The notes: generated by a model not told the origin, from the letters alone. A stretch of 64,000 nt of DNA from Lactuca virosa (GCA_928212115.1 CAKMRJ010004445.1:74810946-74874945); one strand, 5' to 3'; counted from the stretch's first letter, positions 1 to 11,002 are shown. Numbers and translations: made by a program.

Positions 1-313
1 ACTAAAATTTTAAAATCGGTTCTATGACTTGCGAAAAAGAATTAGCAAATCGTTTTCGCCACTCCATATAATCTAACTTTTAACTTTTTTTTATTGTTTC
101 GTGATCTATTTTTGTAAACCGCACATGAGATACTTCCGAAATTTATCTCGAGTAAATACTTTCTCGCAAGCAATTTAAGGTTTTAAACTATCAAACAACA
201 TCATGTTAAGTAAAACGTAAGTATTCTTTAAATGTTATTATTTAGCAAAATAAATTATTTGCTTCGTTGATGTGCGTTTATAGTTGATTATTTGTGTTTT
301 GCGAACTAGAACA
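1..313. other. AT-rich flank, no gene seen
   Basis: This is the host DNA into which the MULE at 323-6480 inserted. I see no ORF of note, repeat or RNA. The sequence interrupted here resumes at 6490. Confidence 0.6.
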
Positions 314-322
314 ATCTACAAA
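314..322. repeat. 9-bp target site duplication, left
   Basis: ATCTACAAA is directly repeated at 6481-6489, immediately outside the right terminus of the MULE. Confidence 0.85.
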
Positions 323-403
323 GGGAAATTGAGTAATCTATCCATTTTTTTGGATTTTTTTTTTTAAATATAACTTTTTTTTTGCAAAATAATCACATAT
401 TTT

Positions 404-995
404 GGAATGGGTAGTTCCGGAATGAATTCCGGATTATTTTTCAGTGGCATGGCCCATTTCATTGGATCCGGAATGCGCATTCCGAATAAACCGTATATGT
501 TCCGGATAGGGATTTTGAATTTCAAAATCTGGATTATAATTTGAGGCGGCGATATCATTCCGGAAAGGCGCATTCCGATTCCGACGTTCCGACTCGATTT
601 TGACGTTCCGACTCGATTACGACGTTCCGACTCGATTCCGACACGCAACTCTCATCTTCGACACACATCGACACTCATCTCCGACATGGAAGACCAACAC
701 TACGATCCCGTTATTTTACGGGTACGTTCTTAGTTTTCTCTTTGTTTGATTAAAGTTCCTATTTTTCTACTGTTACCTACTGTTCCAGAATTCGTAGAAC
801 ACCTCCGGAATGAACTGAAAACGTTTCAGAGTTTAAATTAAAGATGTCATTGTTGTAGGACTAACTGAAAAGTAGTTTAGATGTTTAGGTATTGGTGATT
901 TACATCGAAATGTCGTGTTCCGGATCTTAAAATTTCATTCTGGTAGCCTCCGGAACGCGAAGAACTGTTCGGAACTGCTCCGGAACTAGTCTGGA
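404..995. repeat. Subterminal CCGGAA motif cluster with short tandem repeat
   Basis: About ten TTCCGGAA/TCCGGAAT-like motifs lie in this stretch, and the same motif recurs near the other end at 6339-6385. At about 576-640 a ~22-bp unit containing GACGTTCCGACTCGATT is repeated three times. Motifs at both ends but not in the middle fit subterminal transposase-binding repeats; that role is inferred. Confidence 0.6.
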
Positions 996-1160
996 ATATT
1001 GGTCATTTTCATTTTAGAATGAGGTGATTATACCTTTTTTATTTGTGCAACACGACATGGTTTTTGATGCATCAATTACACTCTTGTGTAAACCCAAAAT
1101 CGACGGGGAAATTCTTGTGCATTCAGAAACAGACCTGAATGCGAGACTATGTTCCAGAAT

Positions 1161-1435
1161 ACATGTTTCGGGAGGTGGTTAGACATTCCTAATGTAGATG
1201 TGGATCTTTTGCTTCTACATTACGTCTTTTGCCACGAAGTTGTCACTGACCCCCAAAGCCAGGTAGAGGAAATGGTTTTTGAGATTGGGGGTTACGAGCT
1301 GTCTTTCGAGAAGAAATAATTTTGTCTCATCACCGGCTTCCGGTTTGGTGACTATTTTCTTACTTCTGCATCCGGCGCCACCTTCCTCACCTGTGCCTTT
1401 CCTATGGTCCCGACGAATGTCTCAGCAAGGGTGTA
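1161..1435 (+). pseudogene. DUF1985-like domain of the MULE gene, broken
   Basis: One frame reads FGRWLDIPNVDVD, then LLLLHYVFCHEV, then FEIGGYELSFEKK, and after an in-frame TAA at 1317-1319 FCLITGFRFGDYF. This is the recognisable pattern of DUF1985, a plant domain of unknown function found mostly upstream of Ulp1-like peptidases in transposons. A second stop follows at about 1434. The stop probably replaces a Glu codon (GAA to TAA). The start of the gene is not clear; coding similarity begins near 1161 without an obvious ATG. The gene continues after about 1740, is interrupted by the solo LTR, and resumes at 4177. It cannot make a full protein. Confidence 0.65.
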
Positions 1436-1739
1436 GTCAATATAGGGCAATAGTGGGCCTTAGCCCACCCACATAAAATTAAGGTTGCATATATATGGTA
1501 TGTACAATATATATTTTTGTTAAATAAAAGGATTTAAAGTTCTAATATGGCTTATTCCATTCAAAACTTGAAATTAGTAGAATGGGATATATTGTTGTAA
1601 GACAACATAATGTGCAACTTAAATGAACTATTTAGTTAAGAATGCATATATAGTTACATTTTGTTATCGTGTTCATATTTTTTATATTATTTTGGCCTAC
1701 GCTAAAACAAAATCTTGGCTATGCCACTGTGTCTCGGTC

Positions 1740-2127
1740 AAATTACACCATGTTACGAATGTGTTTCAACATTCACTTAATGAGTTATCGGACGATGATG
1801 CAGTCTGTGTATGTCTTCTATACCTGTTAGAGAAGGATTTCAATGGGCGGTTGGCTGAAACAACCTCTTACAGAAGAGTGTTTCGATTTGCTATCCAACC
1901 TTGATGAATTCAACATGTATAATGTCGTCTATTTTATAATTATTAATTAATTAAATTACCTATCGTTACTAATACTTTTTAGGAATTTAATTTTTAACTA
2001 ATTCTTTATGTGGCAGATATCCATGGGGGAGGATAATTTGGGATCAATTATAATCAATAAAGTTGACAAGCTTATACATCCGGAAGAACCGAAAGAGAAC
2101 GAACCCCAAAAGTTGACCTACACCCTA
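1740..2127 (+). pseudogene. Middle exons of the MULE DUF1985 gene
   Basis: Degenerate coding sequence resembles the helical part after DUF1985, with phrases such as ECFDLLSNLDEFN, then a likely intron, then YPWGRIIWDQ. The frame shifts at least once. The sequence stops abruptly at 2127 where the solo LTR inserts after codons reading LTYTL. It continues at 4182 with QGFLYAFK, so the LTR interrupts an exon. Confidence 0.45.
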
Positions 2128-2448
2128 TGTAACATCCCAAAATTTAAGGCCAAAATTTTCATTTTTAATTAACTAATTATACAAACCAGTAGTTTGAAAA
2201 TATCAATAGTGCCAACCCATATCACAATCAAACCAGTACGTCAAGTAACCAAAACATGTCATAAAAGAGTAATATCAGAGTACAACTCCCAAAGATCTCG
2301 TATGCAGAAAATCAGAGTGTGATGCGTTGCGATCATGCCGACTCCTTTCCTTCCGAAGAAGAAGTACCTGAAACCAAAACTGAAAATCGTAAGCACGAAG
2401 CTTAGTGAGTTCCCCCCCCCCCATCATACCACATTATCACCTACTGCC

Positions 2449-2745
2449 AGGCATATCTGGGTGCCCAGCCTACCCTGTCAGGCATATATGGGTGCCTGAC
2501 CTACCCCGTCAAGCATATCAGGGTGCTCGACCTACCCTGTCAGGCACATCTGGGTGTCCGACCTACCCTCCGGTGTATTTCAATCGATTATCGGGTCTAT
2601 TTCACCCCCACCACTACCACATAATAACATAGCATAAACATGTCTTCAGGCATATCTGGGTGCCCGACCTACCCTCCAGTGTATTTCAACCGGTTACGGG
2701 GTCTATTTCACTCCTACCACTACCACATAATAACATAGCATACAA
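2449..2745. repeat. LTR minisatellite, about 31-bp unit
   Basis: A unit like AGGCATATCTGGGTGCCCG followed by ACCTACCCT recurs four times at 2449-2570, then a longer block (about 2545-2635) is repeated at 2645-2745. The reverse complement resembles the GGGTAGGCCAGCACCCATAT repeats of the Tekay LTR at 25.14-25.31 kb. Confidence 0.65.
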
Positions 2746-3061
2746 GCACATAAATCTCAACATCTAGCGGCATACCAGAAAATTATCACAAAGACAATCA
2801 TCTCTACTATAGACAACTACTAGTGGGCCGGAATTGGTGCCTTCGACCCACTTATACAGGGAAGGTAACTCACCTCGAATACTGGAAAACAACTGAACAA
2901 TCCTTGGCTCCGAATATCAGCCCAACTCAATCCCTTACACATAAAAGATTTCCTTAAGTACCCTTTCACACTCATAATCCCTTAAGGGTCAACTTTGGTC
3001 CAAGTCAAAGTCAAAGTCAAAGTCAACGTTCCGAGTTGACTCAACTCGTCAAGTCTACCCT

Positions 3062-4121
3062 TCAACTCGCCGAGTTTTCATGAATCACAAAATCATGATA
3101 TTGCGATCCAACTCGTCGAGTTTCCATAATTCACAGAATCGCGATACCCCGGGTCGACTCGTCGAGTTTTCCCCCCAACTCGCCATGTTCGTCCTTTACA
3201 ACGAAATCGGGACACTTCTAATCAACTCATCGAGTTCCTTTATGAACTCGTCGAGTTCTTTAGTCTGTTAACCCTTCTTAATGCATTAAGCCATTATTCT
3301 TCTGATCTACACCCTATACTCTAGATCTAGCCTGGAAATGCCTCTAGGAGGGTAAAGTTTCCAACTTTACCCATTAATACCCTTCCTAATGAGATTAAGC
3401 TCAAACCTTAACCCAAAAAGGCCAAAGTCTTCATCCAAAGACCACCAAAACTGCAAGATAGACCATGACGTCATAGATCTGGACTCTAGGGGACCAAAAG
3501 ATCATGTAAAGTCTTAAACTTTATCCATATGCATGGCCATTTGGAGCTTGAAGGATCAAAATAAGGGCTTAGGGTTTGCATGGGGCTTCTAAGGCCATAA
3601 AGTTGGCACCTTTATGCCATGAGAGCTCCCAAGGGCCCTAGATCTGGAAGGGTTTCCCATTTGGGACTTCCAACTCTCAAGAATCACACCATTGGGTCAA
3701 AATCAAGCAAAAGACGCCATTATAGAGATCTATGCAACTTCAAGGCAAGTTTGAGACTTTCTTACCAGAAAGTGACGAAAATGAAACAAAGTTTTTGGAT
3801 CCAACAACTCCTCGTTCCTTCGAGCTTCTCTTTCTTCTACAAGCTTCAAGCACACAAAACTCCCTCAAAAATGACTTACAACTCTCACAATTGCCTTAGG
3901 GTTTCGAGATTAGGGTTTTGGACAGTGGAGGCTGGGAATGAGGGCAACACCTTGGGGTTAAGGTGCTTAAATAGGGCGCAAAACCCCAGAATTAGGGTTT
4001 CATTTTACCCAGTCAACTCGTTGAGTTGAGGTCTCCCAACTCGTCGAGTTGGGTTCTTGAAATCCGCGGTCCATAACATCTCTACTCGACGAGTCTGGGG
4101 CTTCCGACTCGTCGAGTTGCT
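3062..4121. repeat. Dispersed AACTCGTCGAGTT dyads in the solo LTR
   Basis: Near-perfect 13-bp dyads of the form AACTCGTCGAGTT occur at about 3063, 3110, 3155, 3223, 3245, 4013, 4040 and 4108, with weaker copies at 3019-3050, 3177 and 4084. They cluster in two groups on either side of the presumed transcribed gene-like stretch of the LTR. Confidence 0.7.
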
Positions 4122-4176
4122 CTATAAAAATGAGCAAACTATAAGTTTAAATACATACCAGAAACCAGGCATTACA

Positions 4177-4923
4177 CCTTACAAGGTTTTTTATATGCTT
4201 TTAAGGTAAGTATATGATGATTTTTTTTTGCTAACATTCTAACTATTTTTTATTTATTTGTTTTCTAACATTCAGATATGGATTCTTGAGACTTTTCCAG
4301 TGATCAGTTTGTTTGGTACCCGACAACAGAATGTGATTCCTCGGGTTGTTGCATGGTCCAAACTAAGGCCGATACAAAAGACTCACTGCAACCAGCTTTT
4401 ACAAATCGACGATGTATATTATTTAAATATTTATTTATTTTATAATTTATGTTTATTTATAATTTTATAATTTTGTTAGTAGGGTAATAGACTCGTACAA
4501 AAGTTGAAGCCGGCAGAAGATGAGATGTGTGCTGAATGGTGGATTGTTAGCTCGACGTGGATTGATCGCCCTGATTTTCCCGACACTGGAGTTCACAGGG
4601 CACCTTCCCTAACATCATCACCCAAAAACTCCCCTACCCATGAGCCTCGAGAAAAGAAGGCATGGATAGATGATCCATCTCACCCGCCACCACCACCGCC
4701 GCCGACCACTGACCCATCAACTGACAAGGACCGGATTATTAGTTCCTTGCAGAACGAGGTCAATCAATTGAAAAATGAGGTCCATGAATGTCGCGAGCAG
4801 TTGCGGTCTCAGGAGGAGTGTTTAGAAGAGCATGAGGCTACTTTAGCCATGGTTCTAAAACTTATCAATAAGACTCTCGGAGACGATGTTGGTACCTCGA
4901 AGGGGATGGAGGTATATTTTTAA
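4177..4923 (+). pseudogene. Downstream exons of the MULE gene with coiled coil
   Basis: Coding resumes as QGFLYAFK, then an intron with a GTAAGT donor near 4206 and an acceptor at about 4274, then IWILETFPVISLF and IPRVVAWSKL. This is the W-rich segment that follows DUF1985 in related transposon proteins. After another intron (from about 4413) comes a proline-rich linker (HPPPPPPP near 4680). A charged heptad-like segment from about 4731 (NEVNQLKNEV, EECLEEHEAT) predicts a coiled coil. The stop follows at 4921. It belongs to the same broken gene as 1161-2127. Confidence 0.55.
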
Positions 4924-5589
4924 TTATTTCAGCGTTTATGGTCGTTATAATTTTGCATCGTTTACAAATATACATTATTGAACCGTATAGGGATACTACA
5001 ATGACAATGGGTTATGGGAGCATTATTATGTCTTAAGCACCCCCGAAAACCCGCTGAATGATGGCCCTGAACAACCGCTGAATGTTGGCCCTGAGCAGCC
5101 GTCTCCGGTTATTCAATCGTTGGATGTAAAAGAGATTCCGCAGGATGAATACAAAACATCGTCGCCAGCACCTCTTAGGCGTTTTTAAGCGCCAAAAAGT
5201 TATGTGCATATGGTATAAGTCATCATTGATACAAATGAAGAGGAAAGGTGTTACATGGCAACAATTAGTATCGTTGGACAATCTTTTAGATCCTACCATA
5301 CACAATGTTTATAAAGAAGAGGATGGATCGTTGTTGTTTGGTCACAATTATTTGACCGGTTTTGCTACGCTTGAGTTTGGACACGGTTATATGCGGATAG
5401 TCATGGAGGATGGTTTTCATGTGATGTAAGTAATATAATTATTTGCTTATTACATAATACGCTTCTAATAACAACTCTTACTTTACTACAAAAAAAACTT
5501 TAATTGGTAGCACATCATGATGTGGATCTCATTGCTGGTAGACCGTAGAGCGGATGATGCTCGGTAGAAGGTTGTGCGGTTACATTTGA

Positions 5590-6093
5590 CTGGAGTGACA
5601 TGGTTGACGGATTCGTTTACCTTGCTTGGGCAAAGTGTGATATGGTATAACTTTGTTTAGATTACATTACTTGAGTATTTATATACTAATTAATTACTTT
5701 TAACATTTTTTATAGCTTTACATTCCAATCAATATACCACATGCTCATTGGTTTTTGGGTGCTTTGGCTTTGAAGACATTCCAAATGACTATATACGATA
5801 GTCATTGGAAGGGCGACTACTCTTCGGAAAATGAAGATTGGTTTATAGGTATGAGAGCCCACATCCACAAACTGCTAGTGAGAGTCAATTACTGGGGTAC
5901 CGAACCAACTGATTCAATCCCACTTCAGAGCTTTAAGATAACCCTCGAAAAGGCCTTAGACGTACCATAACAGATTGACATCAGAGGGGATTTTGGGGTA
6001 TTTTTATGTTGGTTCTTGAAGACGTTGATCACCAGAAAATCGATTTCTATAAAGGATATAAAAAACGACTAGCAGAAATATTTTAGGGTACAA
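5590..6093 (+). pseudogene. Ulp1-like C48 cysteine peptidase domain, catalytic Cys lost
   Basis: The frame reads DGFVYLAWAKCDM, then after a short intron LYIPINIPHAHWFLGALAL and MTIYDSH. The His of HW (5746-5748) and the Asp of YDS (5797-5799) fit the C48 peptidase triad, which in Ulp1/SENP proteins cleaves SUMO. The third residue should be Cys in a GDCGVF-like motif, but this copy reads GDFGVF, with Phe at 5992-5994. A TAA at 5968-5970 also stops the frame just before it. The domain is therefore inactive twice over. The family assignment rests on the HW/D/GDxGVF spacing. Confidence 0.7.
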
Positions 6094-6459
6094 GGACAAA
6101 GATAATTTGAACATCGTATTTTTAATATATCCTACACACATCATTTATTTAGTTTATATATTTATTAGTTGTTTGTTCATTTTAATTGCATTTTATATTT
6201 TATAAAACCAAAAGTTATACATTTTATGAAAGAAAAACTTATACATTATACTTAGGAACCATGTATTGCAAATGTATTACATTTTATGTAATCAAAACTT
6301 ACACGCCAAAAAAAAAGTCAAAGTATTACGGAACCATGGTCCGGAATCGTTCTCCGGAATTCCGAAGACCTCTTCGGAACATGTTCTAGAGAGTATGGTT
6401 ACTTTACCAAAAAAAAGGTCATTTTTGTAAAAAAAAAAAAAAAAAAAAATCGTTTATAG

Positions 6460-6480
6460 GGTTAGATTACTCAATTTCTC
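6460..6480 (-). repeat. MULE right terminal inverted repeat
   Basis: GGTTAGATTACTCAATTTCTC pairs with the left terminus at 323-343, with about two mismatches over 20 bp. Confidence 0.8.
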
Positions 6481-6567
6481 ATCTACAAAAATATAAACCC
6501 TTTTTGCAAGATGTATCTATATTTCTCATCTACAAAACTATAAACCCTTTTTGCAAGATGTATCTTT
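6475..6567. repeat. 47-bp tandem duplication across the MULE right junction
   Basis: The unit TTTCTCATCTACAAAA..ATGTATCT at 6475-6521 is repeated at 6522-6567 with few differences. It includes the last six bases of the MULE, so it arose after the insertion. Confidence 0.7.
6481..6489. repeat. 9-bp target site duplication, right
   Basis: ATCTACAAA is identical to 314-322. This copy also lies inside a later 47-bp tandem duplication (6475-6567). Confidence 0.85.
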
Positions 6568-6896
6568 AATGTTATGTATCATTTCGCAAACCGATGGTTT
6601 ATTATATTCTAGGACGAAGTTAATATTTAGTCATTAAATTTTTTTTTTTTACTTAGTGTTGATTTAATCATTTATTTAATTTGTTAAGTTTTAAACTGAA
6701 TTTGTCAATTTATGTCAAAATAATACAAGTTTCAATCTTTTGTTGCTAAGGTCATTGAACTTTATTTTCACCTAAGTCGCGCTCTTTCAAAAAAAAACTT
6801 TATTTTCACCTATTTAAGGCTATAAAAAAATTTTGAGCCGCAATTAATCATTAAATTTCTAAACTTGTGTTAATTGAACTCGTTTTATTTTAAAAC
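6568..6896. other. AT-rich non-coding DNA
   Basis: No ORF, repeat array or terminus is visible. Several homopolymer runs are present. Confidence 0.6.
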
Positions 6897-8410
6897 GGGT
6901 CCTACTTTGGACACACCAATCTACAACATCAATCTATATTATTAGGTTTATTTTTTTAGGTTAATGATATTAATTATTATTTGACCTTGCTTTTTTAAAG
7001 GACTTTATCATTACTTTAATCATTTCTTTATAGATTTATTAATTTTTATTAAAACAAGAGAAAAACCATATTTACCTTTTTTTTTCAAAGAATGCCACGA
7101 TTTTTGTTTTTGCCTGCTTATCAACCTTGCTTTAAAACTTTTTTTTTTCTAATTATTTAAGATATGTCAATGTATATTTTTTTTATAGATTTCTTTTAGT
7201 ATTTAACTTTTTTTACTATTTAAAAATAAAAGTTTACTAGTAGTAATAGATATGTATATAAATTTTACGTTCTTAGTCCTGCAGGAGTAATAATATAGTG
7301 GTTCACATTATGTAATATTTAAAATAGTTATTTCTTTCATAATAATATATATTTCTCTCATAATAATTTATATCTACTGAAAAATACTCAAAAAATTTAT
7401 GGGTTTAATTTATGATTTTGTAATTTATATATGATTAAAAACCGATGAAAAAAAATAATAAAAAATAAAAATATTAAAAAGTTGATCAAATATTTCGCCG
7501 GCGATAACGCTGAAATAGGAGGCATTTGGTACATCAAATAATTATACATATAAAAACTAAATATTAGAAGTTATATTTCATCGTCGCTTCGCCGGACCAC
7601 CGAACCACCAAGTTGCCGCCGTTGGACCACCGAATCCCCGGACCATCATGCGTTACGCCGATACCGCCGTCATATTGTTTATAATTTTTTCTTACTTTTT
7701 CAACTCTTCTTTAAATTCTTTACAACGTTTGAACATATATTTTTAACGCTTTTTTCAAAAAAAAAATCATGACCTGTAGAAAAAAGTTTCAAATTCAAAT
7801 GATTTGATTTTGTTAAGAGCGATTTTCGAATAAACGGAAAAAATGTCGAAAAGTTAAAATTAAATAATATAAACGAACAATAACATCAAAAAGTTCAAAA
7901 AAAAAAGACAAACAAAACATCAAAAAATAAATAAATAAAAACATTAAATCTACATATTCGAATAAAACGACAAGAAAATTAAATAAAAAATGATTAGATA
8001 AAAAATAAATATAAATAAAATAATAAATCATAATATTAATAAATAATGATTTTTAATAATTTAGATAATTAATTTAATATTATTAAATAAGTTGATCTTT
8101 TATTTTTTGCAAATTAAAATTTAATATTATTAAATAAGTTGATTCTTTGTGTTTTGCTAATTAAATTCTTAAAATATAAAGGGATATATAACAAACAAAT
8201 AAAAATAAGACATATAATAAAATAATAATAATAATAATAAAACAAAGAAACAATGAACGGTGGTTTGGTAAAAGAAAAAAAAAGTAGTGATTATTTGTAA
8301 AGTACTAGAAAGTAATTATGCTGAACACAATTTCCTAGATTAAATTTTTTAAAGAAGTAGATAAGTGTGTGATAGGTATAGGTTAGATTGGTGTGTCAAA
8401 AGAAATTCCC
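6897..8410. mobile_element. Possible non-autonomous MULE, 1.5 kb
   Basis: The left end GGGTCCTACTTTGGACACACC and the reverse complement of the right end GGGAATTTCTTTTGACACACC share about 15 of 21 bases, and both continue with AATCTA. Flanking 9-mers TTTTAAAAC (6888-6896) and ATTTAAAAT (8411-8419) agree at seven positions. The interior is AT-rich with one GC-rich CCGCCG/CCGGACCACCG patch at 7560-7670 and no credible coding frame. The termini are degenerate, so this is tentative. Confidence 0.4.
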
Positions 8411-8466
8411 ATTTAAAATTTCGTTTTTAATATTTTATTTTTTTCAATTTCTTTTTTCAATCCTTT

Positions 8467-8470
<4 letters not shown>

Positions 8471-8526
<56 letters not shown>
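8471..8526. repeat. (TA)n microsatellite
   Basis: About 28 uninterrupted TA repeats. Confidence 0.95.
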
Positions 8527-8529
<3 letters not shown>

Positions 8530-8767
8530 TTTTGGTATTAAAATTACAAATAGATAAAAAGTTATCTACTACCTTTGACACGTCATATTTTCCTATAAAT
8601 TCTATAAATTCCACACTTTCTTTTAACATCTCAATTTAAAATTTTAAAATTCAAGATCTTATCCTAATAGCATTTTTGAAATATATGATAAAATATTATG
8701 TTTATTTTAATAAACTAATTCAGAATTATTTATAATCGACAATACCTAGTTTTTTTTTTATATTTAG

Positions 8768-8827
<60 letters not shown>
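8768..8827. repeat. (TA)n microsatellite
   Basis: Two TA runs are separated by one TTA break. The 240 bp between this tract and the one at 8471-8526 showed no inverted termini. Confidence 0.95.
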
Positions 8828-8829
<2 letters not shown>

Positions 8830-9604
8830 TCTCTTCTAATAAAAGACTTCTAATCTTGCCACTTGTCATTTTTTTAGAACCCATATTTGTCGGGTGTCAA
8901 TTTTCTATACTCTTTTCTCTTATTCTCCCGCTCAAACCAAAAACTCATTTCAATTTTCAATTTACTAATTAGATTACACAAAATCAAGAACTTTCTTAAT
9001 TTTAACCTATAAATCATCAACCAAATTTGCAAAAATTGATAACACCTATCTTCTCTTCTTCTATTAAGATTTACCCATCGCCCTAAGACCTCACATGACA
9101 CCATGCTTGTCGTTGCCACTGTAGAAGCCTCCTATATAGTTTTCTTCTCAATTGCTTCTCAACGATTCTTCAGGTAAACCTCTAGCCCTAAAATTTCCAC
9201 TAATATTTTGTGTTTCTATTAATTAAAAATATGGGTTGTTGAAATTTTGATGAAATATTTTCTTCCTTTTGAATATTTGATTACTTCTATCTAAAAAATT
9301 ATTGAAATAATTTCTAATCCATGGATTTTTGAGAACTCAATGGGTAAATATGATTGAAATCTTGGTTCATCACAACAAGTATGTTTGATACACACTACCT
9401 AACGGGAGCACAACACTAATGCCACCTTTTACCAAAATGTATATTACCACATGCTTTAAAATGTCAATATGCACTTTTCCCCTTCTTTGGACGAATTGTC
9501 GTTTATGTTGATGTTATAGTATATCCTGCCTTCTCGGGGATTCTGAAATATGGACGATTCTACCCTTTATGTTGATGTTATATGTGTATGTGTTGAACTA
9601 TGTA

Positions 9605-9641
<37 letters not shown>

Positions 9642-9959
9642 GTCTGGTCTGTTTTGTGTGTGTGTATGTGTGGTTAAATGTTAATGTAAATTTGGTGGTA
9701 ACTTTACTGTCTTTGTAAGAACATAATATTTGACTTTCTAAGAACATCTAATATGATGTTAGTTTTACCCTAATAGTTCCTACGTTTTATATATGACTTT
9801 TGCTCAATCCCAACTTTTATGCTGTTATAAGACTAAGAGTTTAATGTCTTATGTTGATGGTTAATGTCTTAATCGATCCAGTTCAATGTTTTAATCATTC
9901 CAGACACATATGATGGCATATGTCTGATGTCAATTTTATTTTAGATTTTTTTTAATAGG
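8828..9959. other. Non-coding, weak exon-like stretches only
   Basis: Pyrimidine-rich sequence at 8828-9180 resembles a leader but contains no supported ORF. A (TGTGTA)n microsatellite lies at 9601-9642. The same AT-rich unique-looking DNA continues beyond copia A at 13350. Confidence 0.5.
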
Positions 9960-9964
9960 TCTCA

Positions 9965-10386
9965 TGTTAGGACATAATTTGTTGTTTATACTTTGCTTTA
10001 TATGGATTTTAGAGTTCTCGGTCTAGGACCGAAAACACCATGTTTTCGGTGGTGTTTGGACCGAAATCACATAATGAGGATTTCGGTTGGGTTTTGGGCT
10101 AGGCCTCTGTAATTAGGTCTAGGTATATATAGTATTGTTTTCAGCCGTGTAAAAGGTTGGTCATTCGAAGAAGCTGATAATCGACTTTTGAGAGAAAGAG
10201 AGAAGAGAAAGAGAGAACCGAGAGTAATTGAGAATCTTATGTACTAGACTATTGTTCAATATAGTGTGCATTGAAGATTCGATAACTGTGTTCTTAATTT
10301 GATATTACTGTTTTGCATTAAGCATTGAATTGGGATTCCGCACAAATTCTAGTGACTTTGATTGATACTTAAGATTAGGTTTTACA
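9965..10386 (+). repeat. 5' LTR of copia A
   Basis: Starts TGTTAGGACATAATTTG and ends GGTTTTACA. A TATA-like GTATATATAGT lies near 10121-10131. Several TTTCGGT/ACCGAAA motifs lie upstream of it (10013-10085). Confidence 0.88.
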
Positions 10387-10404
10387 ATTGGTATCAGATC
10401 AAGG
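10387..10404 (+). promoter_or_regulatory. Primer binding site of copia A
   Basis: ATTGGTATCAGATCAAGG follows the LTR directly. TGGTATCAGA-type sequences pair with the 3' end of initiator tRNA-Met. Confidence 0.8.
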
Positions 10405-10589
10405 CTTGGTATCAATTGAATTAGCCTAAACATTAAACGTTTCTTGGATTTGTCTTGGTATTTTTTGGTGTTTTTGTGTTCTTTTTGACGAACTTATTGT
10501 CGCTGTTCTTCGTGTTCTTCACTACATTAGAGATTTTGATCTAAATTGGTCTTAATAAATTACCAATTTCGTGTTTTTGGCATTTTTGG

Positions 10590-10965
10590 GTGTCTTCGGT
10601 CAAAACCTAGGAGTTCTCGGCAGCAAGCTCAGGTTCTCAGTTAGGTTTAAGAGGTCTCAACGACCAGCTGATAGATTTCGGTTAGGGCAGCTCCTCGAAC
10701 TCAACTTTGGAGTTCTCGGTCTCGGCTTCGGAGCTCCCCGTCTCAGCCTCGGAGTTCTCGGCTGCGAATCTGTATTCTCGGCTCCGCATCCTCGGTTCAT
10801 CTTTTCGGTTGTGAGATTTCGGCTAAGGTTCTCGGTCAAGTCACCTCGCTCACAGTCAATTCTTTTTCGGACAAAAAGTTGACCTTCAAGGTTCTCGGTC
10901 AAACAAGGTGTTGACTATTGGTGTTTTCGGCAAAAAAGCATTTACTTTTGGTCTTCGGTCAAAAT
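10590..10965 (+). repeat. TTCTCGGT/TTTCGGT motif field in the copia A leader
   Basis: Roughly twenty degenerate copies of TTCTCGGT, TTTTCGGT or CTTCGGT lie here, nearly all in one orientation. The same motif and its complement ACCGAAA are in both LTRs of this element. The field occupies the place where the gag N-terminus would be expected. Confidence 0.65.
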
Positions 10966-11002
10966 AAATTCGCACAATCAGATTCCTTTTTGTTGGTAAA
11001 CA

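Larger units (their letters stand above)
2128..4176 (-). mobile_element. Gypsy solo LTR nested in the MULE exon
   Basis: The element begins TGTAACATCCC and ends GGCATTACA, the TG..CA ends of an LTR. It is flanked by CCCTA (2123-2127) and CCTTA (4177-4181), a 5-bp target duplication with one mismatch. Removing the LTR and one flank rejoins the host exon in frame (TYTL to QGFLYAFK), independent proof of insertion. A TATA-like CTATTTAAGCACC read on the minus strand near 3963-3976, and a minus-strand end GGGATGTTACA like that of the Tekay LTRs, place the LTR in minus orientation. Its internal minisatellite is shared with the Tekay LTR at 23679, so it is probably the same lineage. Length is about 2.05 kb. 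No internal region remains, which fits LTR-LTR recombination. Confidence 0.8.
323..6480 (+). mobile_element. Mutator-like element (MULE) carrying a DUF1985/Ulp1 gene
   Basis: The left end GGGAAATTGAGTAATCTA and the reverse complement of the right end GAGAAATTGAGTAATCTA match over about 20 bp. The 9-mer ATCTACAAA lies directly outside both ends (314-322 and 6481-6489), the 9-bp target duplication typical of Mutator elements. The interior holds a gene with a DUF1985-like part and a C48 (Ulp1-type) peptidase part, a combination known from plant MULEs and other DNA transposons. No MuDR transposase is recognisable, so this copy probably depended on another element. Both subterminal regions are rich in CCGGAA motifs. 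A 2-kb gypsy solo LTR is nested at 2128-4176. The termini are seen directly; the MULE label is inferred from duplication length and cargo. Confidence 0.85.

Noticed and set aside
2449..2745. CRISPR-like array
   Set aside because: Direct tandem minisatellite in a plant LTR; no unique spacers of fixed length.
3619..4029. 136-codon ORF in the solo LTR
   Set aside because: Lies antisense over the LTR transcription-start region; the composition is that of the LTR and no domain is visible.
8527..8767. A fourth inverted-repeat element between two (TA)n tracts
   Set aside because: Its two ends showed no inverted similarity.
8828..9200. Helitron 5' end starting TCTTCTCTTC after (TA)n
   Set aside because: No CTRR end with hairpin could be paired with it, and no RepHel coding is present.
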